Shown here: positions 58,777-64,000 of the stretch, in pieces
Layout: each line of letters begins with the position of its first letter
How positions within the stretch are numbered: position 1 is the stretch's first letter
Origin: Thiovibrio sp964588325
GTDB taxonomy: Bacteria; Desulfobacterota; Desulfobulbia; Desulfobulbales; Desulfurivibrionaceae
Assembly (NCBI GenBank): GCA_964588325.1
Contig: CAZPOR010000001.1
Span: forward strand, 1-64,000
DNA length: 64,000 nucleotides
Direction: 5' to 3'
Translations under genes and position numbers: made by a program
Notes under the pieces: model-generated
The model's input: the letters and a program-made list of their open reading frames with translations, nothing else
Database searches by the model: none
Told to the model about the DNA's origin: nothing

Positions 58777-59631
58777 TCAGGCCTTGCCCCGGAAAAGATG
58801 ATGGGCCATGGGGCCCTTGCCCTTGCCGAGGAAAAGGCCGGCGCTGTGCCGCAAAACGGCTTCCACGAAGGCCGCTGCCTTGAAAAACGCATCCCGGTCA
58901 TTGCCGTGGAGCAAATGGTAGGCGGCAAAGGCAGAGGCAAAGGTGCAGCCGGTGCCGTGGGTGTTTTGGGTGTTGATCCGTGCATGTTTGTTCGAAAAAA
59001 TCTCCGCGCCCTGATTTTGTCTGAGGATCAGGAAATCCTCCACCTCCGGGGCCTGCTCCCGGATATGGCCTCCGGTAAGGACAATGGCTCGCAGCTTGGG
59101 ATATCGGGCAAGCAAGGAGGCCGCCGCCGCCAGCGCTTCCCGCGCTGTTTCAAGATTCCGCCGAGTCAGGCGTGCCAGCTCGGGGAGGTTGGGAGTAAGG
59201 ACCGTGGCGGTGTTGAGCAGGGCATGCAGACCGGGATTTTCGGTTGTTTCTTGAAAAAGGCCGTGGCCGTCGCTTGCCGCAAGCACCGGATCGCAGATGA
59301 CCTCGCCGGGGAAGCCATGCAGTGTCCCGGCCATTGCCCCGGCGATTTCATCGGTGCCGAGCATGCCGGTCTTGATGTGGCTGACGGGCAGATCGGCCAG
59401 GACAAGTTCGATCTGTTTTGTGACAAACTCCGGGGCAACGGGCAGGTAAGAGTCGACGCCGAGGCTGTTCTGGGCGGTCAGGCAGGTGATCGCCGCCCCC
59501 CCATAGACTCCGATGGCGGTGAAGGTTTTCAGGTCCGCCTGGATTCCGGCCCCACCCGAGGGGTCGGAGCCGGCAATGCTCAGGACTGCCCGCGAGACAT
59601 GCCGGTCCGGGAGATGGACTTTCGTGGCCAT
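58777..59631 (-). CDS. thiD: Hydroxymethylpyrimidine/phosphomethylpyrimidine kinase
   Basis: 284-aa ribokinase-fold enzyme that phosphorylates HMP and HMP-P for thiamine synthesis. Motifs: VLSIAGSDPSGGAGIQADLKTF, AAITCLTAQNSLGV, GMLGTDEIAGAMAG, LTPNLPELARL and the catalytic NTHGTGCTFASAFAAY with its anion-hole Cys. The ATG at 59631 gives a short N-terminus before the conserved strand. No other thiamine genes are in the window. Confidence 0.93.
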   Translation of the reverse strand: MATKVHLPDRHVSRAVLSIAGSDPSGGAGIQADLKTFTAIGVYGGAAITCLTAQNSLGVDSYLPVAPEFVTKQIELVLADLPVSHIKTGMLGTDEIAGAMAGTLHGFPGEVICDPVLAASDGHGLFQETTENPGLHALLNTATVLTPNLPELARLTRRNLETAREALAAAASLLARYPKLRAIVLTGGHIREQAPEVEDFLILRQNQGAEIFSNKHARINTQNTHGTGCTFASAFAAYHLLHGNDRDAFFKAAAFVEAVLRHSAGLFLGKGKGPMAHHLFRGKA

Positions 59632-59647
59632 GGGGAAGATGGCCGGG

Positions 59648-60163
59648 TCAGGCGCAACCGCAGCCGCGGTTGGGCGTGCAGCCGCCCGTGCTGTTCGTGC
59701 CGCAGCCGCAGCCAGCGGGCTCGGCGGGGGTGTCGATGGAAAGCAGGGTGATCTGGTAGGAGATATCCTGACCGGCCAGCGGGTGATTGAAGTCAACGGT
59801 CAGGGTTTCATTGTCAACCGAGAGCACCGTGGCGGGAATCTTGTGCTGCTGGCCGTCCTTTTCCATATTCATACCGAGGATCATCCCCGGGGCGATGGTT
59901 TGTCCGGAAAAACCCTCGCGGCTCACGGTTATGATCAAATCTTCATTCTTCAGACCATAGGCGTCCTTGGCTGCGACGATGATGCTCTTGGTTTCCTGGG
60001 GCGCCATGCCCAGCACTGCCTGCTCAAAGGCGGGCAGCACGCTGCCGGAGCCCAGTTGAAATTGCAGAGGCCCGGTATCCTGGGAGGAATCAAATTTTTC
60101 GCCGGTGGGCAGAAGTCCATCGTAGAGAATGGTGACGGAGTCGTTTGGGGAAACTCGTTGCAT
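59648..60163 (-). CDS. SlyD-like FKBP-type peptidyl-prolyl isomerase
   Basis: 171-aa cytoplasmic isomerase. FKBP start NDSVTILYDGLLPTGEKFDSS, then FQLGSGSVLPAFEQAVLGMAPQE, the insert-in-flap domain, and VDFNHPLAGQDISYQITLLSI as in SlyD. The tail has five cysteines (AGCGCGTNSTGGCTPNRGCGCA), which suggests metal (for example nickel) binding like the His/Cys tail of SlyD. It lies 16 bp upstream of thiD. Confidence 0.9.
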   Translation of the reverse strand: MQRVSPNDSVTILYDGLLPTGEKFDSSQDTGPLQFQLGSGSVLPAFEQAVLGMAPQETKSIIVAAKDAYGLKNEDLIITVSREGFSGQTIAPGMILGMNMEKDGQQHKIPATVLSVDNETLTVDFNHPLAGQDISYQITLLSIDTPAEPAGCGCGTNSTGGCTPNRGCGCA

Positions 60164-60235
60164 GGTGTGTTACTCCTCTGTTTGGTTGCGGTGGGTTGTG
60201 CCGGTTGCAGATAATAAGACCGCGGGAGGGCAGGG

Positions 60236-60457
60236 TCAAGGGCGGCCCTGGGAGAGCCACCACTTGAGGACAAGCAGCAGCAACGGGGCCAGATGAAACA
60301 CAAGATCAAAGATGTCGATCGGCCGATGGAGCTGGCCGTTTTTCAGCATGAGGATTTTTTCCACCACATGCGGCATGGGGTGGAACGGCGCCAGCAGCAT
60401 GAAGATCGCAAGCACGATCAGGATCGGAAAGGGCAGTTGGTCGAGGAACCGGAGCAT
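60236..60457 (-). CDS. Small conserved membrane protein
   Basis: 73-aa protein with two hydrophobic segments (LPFPILIVLAIFMLLAPF and FDLVFHLAPLLLLVLKWWL) joined by a short polar loop (PHVVEKILMLKNGQLHRPIDI). I recognise the pattern as a widespread small family without a known role. It begins two bases after the stop of the upstream helical protein, so translation is probably coupled. Confidence 0.65.
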   Translation of the reverse strand: MLRFLDQLPFPILIVLAIFMLLAPFHPMPHVVEKILMLKNGQLHRPIDIFDLVFHLAPLLLLVLKWWLSQGRP

Positions 60458-60459
60458 GG

Positions 60460-61962
60460 TCAGATTCTGGCGCTTTCGAGGTTTGCGGTGCGCACTTCCA
60501 GCTTGGCGACTAGACGTCCCACCGTGGTCCTGTGCGCCGGGGTGGGCTTTTCTTCCGCATCGTCGGAGCTGAAATCGGTGGTTTCAAAACTGTAGAGCAT
60601 TTTTTCAAGCCTGGAGCCGTAGGTGCTGATGGCTTCCTTGGCCGTCCGAAAGAGCCCCTCGTAGGGAAAGGGCTGCTCGAAATCTCGGAGTTTGGTTTCA
60701 AGGAAGATGTTCAGCCTGGCAACGTCTGCCTTGGTGTTGCCATAATAGGTGTCGCAGGTGTTGAGGATGTCAATGAGGATGAGGTGCAGATCCTCGGATT
60801 TTATGGCCTTCTGCCCGCCGGCGGCGCTGAAAAGCAGTTTGACGGCGCGGACAAATCCCTTCAGCCCCATGAAGAAATCGGTGGCTTTTTCGGCGGCAAC
60901 CGTACCGGGATTGACCGGAGAGCCCGGCGCCTTGATTTGACGGACCATCTCGGGGAGGATGTTGTTTTTTATGGTGTAATGCAGGGTTCGGGTTTCTTCC
61001 AAAACAATGGGGAGAAACTGGATCTGTTTCAGGTTCTGCGCCTTGTTCCTCAGGCCGATCAGGTTTCTGGCCAAACTGGCGGTGAGAGGCTCGATCTGCG
61101 CCAGGATTTCCGGCGCCGCAGTGTCCCGCAGGTTGAGAATTTCCTGCTGAAGCGTATCAACCGCCCGGATCTCGCCCGGAAGATTTTTCAGGAAAAATTC
61201 AATGAATTCCTTGAGTTGATCGGTGGCTGTCATTGCCGCTTGGAGGGTGTGTTCAACAATGGTCCGCGCGAGTCCGGGGAGGCTGTTCAGATCAATGTGG
61301 CGGATCCGTTTTTCCAGGTCAATGGCCTGGGTATGGTAGTCGTGGAGGGAAGGGGTTTCGCTCTGGCCGTTTGCATCCTTGACCATGCGGTAAAAATTGT
61401 AGCCTTCGGTCACCATTGGCGCGGTTCGGCTGTTGAGCGCATTGGTCAGGGGGAACAAGCCGCTTAACGAGAGCCGCTCCCGAATAGTTTTGTCCGCTTC
61501 AATCAAAAGCGAGATCTGGGCTCGCCAGTTTTTTACGGTATTCTGATAGGCGGCGCATTCTTTTGCAATTGTTTGCGCCTGGTTAACCGCCTTGAAGGGC
61601 TGGATGGTGTTGCGGCGGATATCTATCTCCAGGGCGCCAAGTTCGTTTTCGCATTTTTCAATATGCCGGAGGATTCGCGAGGCCTTTTCAGGATGTTGGT
61701 CCCTGGCTTCGGCCATGGTGCCGGGCAGGCCGAGCAGCTCGAGGATGCGGGCATAGCCGTTGAAATTGCAATCGTGCCACTGGGTCACGCGGGGATCGAT
61801 GGAGAGGGTGAGGGTTTCCTTTTTTTGCGCGGTCAGTGCCCCTTTGGCCTGGTTGATAACCCCTTCGGCCTGGGAAAGCGTGGCGGCCTGGGCTTGGTCC
61901 ATCCCCACCGGGGGCTGGTCAAGTTGTGGTTGCATGGAGGCAAAGGATACGGGTGTGATCAT
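60460..61962 (-). CDS. Large helical protein of unknown function
   Basis: About 500 aa, highly charged and mostly alpha-helical. There is no signal peptide, transmembrane helix or catalytic motif that I can place. Heptad-like segments occur around residues 60-160 and 250-360. A C-terminal acidic patch (ETTDFSSDDAEEKP) is present. The chosen ATG at 61962 (MITPVSF) lacks a strong ribosome-binding site. The frame extends upstream to 62139 with a non-conserved-looking sequence. Cytoplasmic scaffold or structural role is only a guess. Confidence 0.65.
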   Translation of the reverse strand: MITPVSFASMQPQLDQPPVGMDQAQAATLSQAEGVINQAKGALTAQKKETLTLSIDPRVTQWHDCNFNGYARILELLGLPGTMAEARDQHPEKASRILRHIEKCENELGALEIDIRRNTIQPFKAVNQAQTIAKECAAYQNTVKNWRAQISLLIEADKTIRERLSLSGLFPLTNALNSRTAPMVTEGYNFYRMVKDANGQSETPSLHDYHTQAIDLEKRIRHIDLNSLPGLARTIVEHTLQAAMTATDQLKEFIEFFLKNLPGEIRAVDTLQQEILNLRDTAAPEILAQIEPLTASLARNLIGLRNKAQNLKQIQFLPIVLEETRTLHYTIKNNILPEMVRQIKAPGSPVNPGTVAAEKATDFFMGLKGFVRAVKLLFSAAGGQKAIKSEDLHLILIDILNTCDTYYGNTKADVARLNIFLETKLRDFEQPFPYEGLFRTAKEAISTYGSRLEKMLYSFETTDFSSDDAEEKPTPAHRTTVGRLVAKLEVRTANLESARI

Positions 61963-62193
61963 GGGGGTTCGGTTGTATCTTGTTGAAAAACAGAGCAGAA
62001 AATAATAAGTGGCACCCATTGATGTGCATTTCACCGGATGCCGAAAATCTAAAAAATAGTCTTTTTCCAGAGGATATGCTACGTTAATTTTTTTTTGACT
62101 GCCGGAGCGGATGTTTCCCCATGTCGGCTGTTGCCGCAACCACTTGACAAGAGAGAAGGATCGGCATATTTTGCGTGTTTTTCAGGTGGCACG

Positions 62194-62367
62194 ATGGAGC
62201 TGCTCTGTGAAAAATATACGGAAAAGGTTGATTCCCGCGAGGCTGTCTGCCGAAGGCCCAGGGAATAGTGCACATTGAGAAACGCCTGCCTGATTCATTT
62301 TATGGCCGGGAAAAAAGCCGGGGATGAAAAAAAAGGGGCGGAGGATAAGAACGGAGAGGGCAGGTAG
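62194..62367 (+). pseudogene. Short Cys-rich ORF with in-frame TAG
   Basis: An ATG at 62194, preceded by AGGTGG, opens MELLCEKYTEKVDSREAVC and continues RRPRE to a TAG at 62266-62268. The same frame continues for 32 codons after it (CTLRNACLIHFMAGKK) to the next TAG at 62365. The cysteine spacing across the TAG looks protein-like. It could be a disrupted gene, a sequencing artefact or coincidence; TAG also ends many normal genes here. The remaining 61963-62193 stretch has no other supported feature. Confidence 0.35.
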
Positions 62368-62393
62368 ACACTGCCTGCCGTTGTTGGAGAATT

Positions 62394-62771
62394 ATGAGCG
62401 TGCTGCGATTTGACAAAGGAGGCGGCCTGTTGCCTGCCATTGCCCAGGACCACCTGACCAGGGAGGTTCTCATGCTTGCCTACATTAACGAAGAGTCCTG
62501 GCAAAAGACCCTGGAAACAGGCAAGGTCCATTACTGGAGCCGTTCCCGCAACACGCTGTGGCTCAAGGGCGAATCGTCCGGGCATGTGCAACTGGTAAAA
62601 GAGATCCTGGTTGACTGCGATGCCGACACCGTGGTTTTTCTGGTGGAACAGTTGGGCGGCGCCGCCTGTCACAAGGGGTATCGGAGCTGTTTTTTCAGGA
62701 AGGTGCAGGGCAGCGAACTGGAAGTTAATGATACGCCGGTTTTTGATCCCGGGAAGGTTTATAGCAAATGA
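62394..62771 (+). CDS. hisI: Phosphoribosyl-AMP cyclohydrolase
   Basis: 125-aa enzyme that opens the purine ring of PR-AMP, third step of histidine synthesis. Motifs: LPAIAQDHLTREVLMLAYINEESW, KVHYWSRSRNTLWLKGESSGH, the metal-binding DCDADTVVFLVEQ and ACHKGYRSCFFR. The fused HisE domain of enterobacterial HisIE is absent. ATG 62394 follows GGAGAAT. It overlaps hisG in an ATGA. Confidence 0.95.
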   Translation: MSVLRFDKGGGLLPAIAQDHLTREVLMLAYINEESWQKTLETGKVHYWSRSRNTLWLKGESSGHVQLVKEILVDCDADTVVFLVEQLGGAACHKGYRSCFFRKVQGSELEVNDTPVFDPGKVYSK

Positions 62772-63640
62772 ACATCTTGAAATTGGGTATTCCCAAGGGC
62801 AGCCTGGAAAAGGCGACCATCGAGCTTTTTGAAAAGTCCGGCTGGCGGATCAAGCTCTCTTCCCGGAATTATTTTCCGGAGGTGGATGATCCCGAGTTGT
62901 CCTGCTCCATCTGCCGTCCCCAGGAAATGTCCAGCTATGTGGAGAAAAACGTGCTGGACGCAGGGATCACCGGCAAGGACTGGACCCTGGAGAACGAATC
63001 CGACATCGTGGTGGTGGCCGACCTGGTCTATTCCAAGGTCAGCAAGCGGCCGACCCGCTGGGTTCTGGCCGTGCCGGGAGACTCCGGCATCCAGCGGCTT
63101 GAAGATCTGGAAGGCAAGAAAATCGCCACCGAGCTGGTGGGTTTTACCCGTAAATTCTTTGCCCAAAAGGGGATCAACGTCGATATCTCCTTTTCCTGGG
63201 GCGCCACCGAGGCCAAGGTCGTTTCCGGCCTGGCCGACGCCATCGTCGAGGTCACCGAAACGGAAAGCACCATCCGCGCCCACGGGTTGCGGATCATCCA
63301 TGAGCTGATGACCTCCAACACCCAGTTCATCGCCTCCAAGGCTGCCTGGGCCGACCCCTGGAAGCGCGAGAAGATCGAGAACATTGCCCTCCTTTTGCAG
63401 GGGGCGCTGCGGGCTGACAAGATCGTCGGGCTCAAGATGAACGTGCCCCAGACGCATCTTGACCAGGTGATCGGGATTCTGCCCAGCCTGAACGCGCCCA
63501 CAGTGGCGCATTTGTATCACTCGGATTGGTATTCCGTGGAAACGGTCATTTCAGAGCATGAGGTGCGGGATCTCATCCCCAGGCTGTTGAAAAACGGCGC
63601 CGAAGGCATCATCGAATATTCCTTGAACAAGGTGATCTAA
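62768..63640 (+). CDS. hisG: ATP phosphoribosyltransferase, long form
   Basis: 290-aa first enzyme of histidine synthesis. LKLGIPKGSLEKATIELFEKSGW, DAGITGKDW, KKIATELVGFTRKFF, the PRPP-binding segment ISFSWGATEAKVVSGLADAIVEVTETESTI, and a C-terminal ACT-like regulatory domain (MNVPQTHLDQVIGILPSLNAPTVAHL) that gives histidine feedback inhibition. Length matches the long, HisZ-independent form. It overlaps hisI. Confidence 0.95.
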   Translation: MNILKLGIPKGSLEKATIELFEKSGWRIKLSSRNYFPEVDDPELSCSICRPQEMSSYVEKNVLDAGITGKDWTLENESDIVVVADLVYSKVSKRPTRWVLAVPGDSGIQRLEDLEGKKIATELVGFTRKFFAQKGINVDISFSWGATEAKVVSGLADAIVEVTETESTIRAHGLRIIHELMTSNTQFIASKAAWADPWKREKIENIALLLQGALRADKIVGLKMNVPQTHLDQVIGILPSLNAPTVAHLYHSDWYSVETVISEHEVRDLIPRLLKNGAEGIIEYSLNKVI

Positions 63641-63734
63641 AGTTTCATCCGGACAGGGCTGTCAAACAAAGACTGGGCGACTGTGTTGCCATATTCGTTT
63701 CCCAGAAACGAGAAACGTGGCTCAACCGCTGGAA

Positions 63735-63868
63735 TGTAAACATTCAGCGGTGCCGCAGATGCGCGAAAGAGGCCTGCGAGCTATAGCCCGCCTATGCGAG
63801 CAGGCCGATGACAGCTAAGCGAGCGCAGCGAGACTGCGAAGCAGATGTGGTGCTGCTGAATGTTTACA
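63735..63868. repeat. Inverted-repeat intergenic element, copy B (hisG-engB)
   Basis: Outer arms TGTAAACATTCAGC (63735-63748) and GCTGAATGTTTACA (63855-63868) are perfectly inverted. The interior core GCAGATGCGCGAAAGAGG and GCAGGCCGATGACA is shared with 4680-4785, but the outer arms differ from that copy. It is longer by a short insert rich in GCGAGCGCAGCGAG. Confidence 0.8.
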
Positions 63869-63886
63869 TGTCGCCAGGGAGAAAAT

Positions 63887-64000
63887 GTGACCGATTCTGC
63901 CGTGAATTACGCCAAGATCGAATTTGTGAAAAGCGCCTTCAAGATGGCGCAACTGCCCGAAGAATCCCTGCCGGAAATCGCCTTTGCCGGGCGCTCCAAT
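63887..64000 (+). CDS. engB: GTP-binding protein EngB/YsxC, 5' partial
   Basis: The first 38 codons, cut by the window end: VTDSAVNYAKIEFVKSAFKM, then LPEIAFAGRSN, the start of the G1 loop of YihA/EngB GTPases needed for 50S ribosome assembly. A GTG at 63887 follows AGGGAG. The family call rests on this N-terminus only. Confidence 0.82.
   Translation, partial: MTDSAVNYAKIEFVKSAFKMAQLPEESLPEIAFAGRSN

Overview
The window reads as a chromosomal segment of an anaerobic, respiring Gram-negative bacterium of the Desulfobacterota, most likely near the Desulfobulbales. That placement is inferred from content, not from a phylogenetic marker: multihaem c-type cytochromes, a HybA/HybB-like membrane redox module, several sigma-54 activators, an ORP-like NifX/MinD ATPase cluster and long-form HisG. 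Genes are dense, GC is moderately high, and many neighbours are coupled by ATGA or TAATG overlaps.

Layout. 79-2878: envelope polysaccharide genes (WecA/MraY-type transferase, LTA-synthase-like phosphotransferase). 3163-3897: cmoA. 3944-8290: pstSCAB-phoU on the minus strand. 8612-14463: RND efflux pump (tolC-like, adaptor, RND permease). 14690-17124: corA, a lone fliS, a DUF116 gene. 17223-17425: an intact MITE-like repeat. 17476-19356: hybrid histidine kinase.

19563-33030 is the most interesting part. A DsrE-like protein, a fatty acid hydroxylase-family enzyme and a rhodanese-ferritin fusion run directly into a histidine kinase and a sigma-54 response regulator. These are followed by two tandem copies (period 1,234 bp) of a cassette of two small membrane proteins, an FtsH protease, and an operon for a pentahaem cytochrome, a HybA-like ferredoxin and a HybB/NrfD-like quinone-side subunit. 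Both cassettes and the cytochrome operon carry a -24/-12 sigma-54 promoter and an upstream TGTTGC/GCAACA dyad, so I read this as one regulon. A third homologue of the 71-aa protein lies at 53390-53617, in a second sigma-54-promoted operon with a seven-haem cytochrome carrying an EF-hand-like loop and a cytochrome b. The kinase at 33106 resembles a catalytically dead relative of the kinase at 21632.

35489-45478: MerR-type regulator, PrmA-like methyltransferase, PlsC, a PEP-synthase-like protein with an unfamiliar C-terminal domain coupled to a dual-specificity phosphatase/YkgJ fusion, then a PhnD-like lipoprotein with its own kinase and receiver. 45555-50081: two ferredoxin-fused MinD/Mrp ATPases and a NifX-like protein, divergent from a triple-PAS sigma-54 activator. 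50093-51329: a second copy of the MITE-like repeat split by a frameshifted IS30-family element. 51402-54125: the cytochrome b / multihaem c / small membrane protein operon. 54502-64000: housekeeping genes (LD-carboxypeptidase, coaX, cutA, thiD, SlyD-like isomerase, hisI, hisG and the 5' end of engB). No rRNA, tRNA or CRISPR array was recognised.
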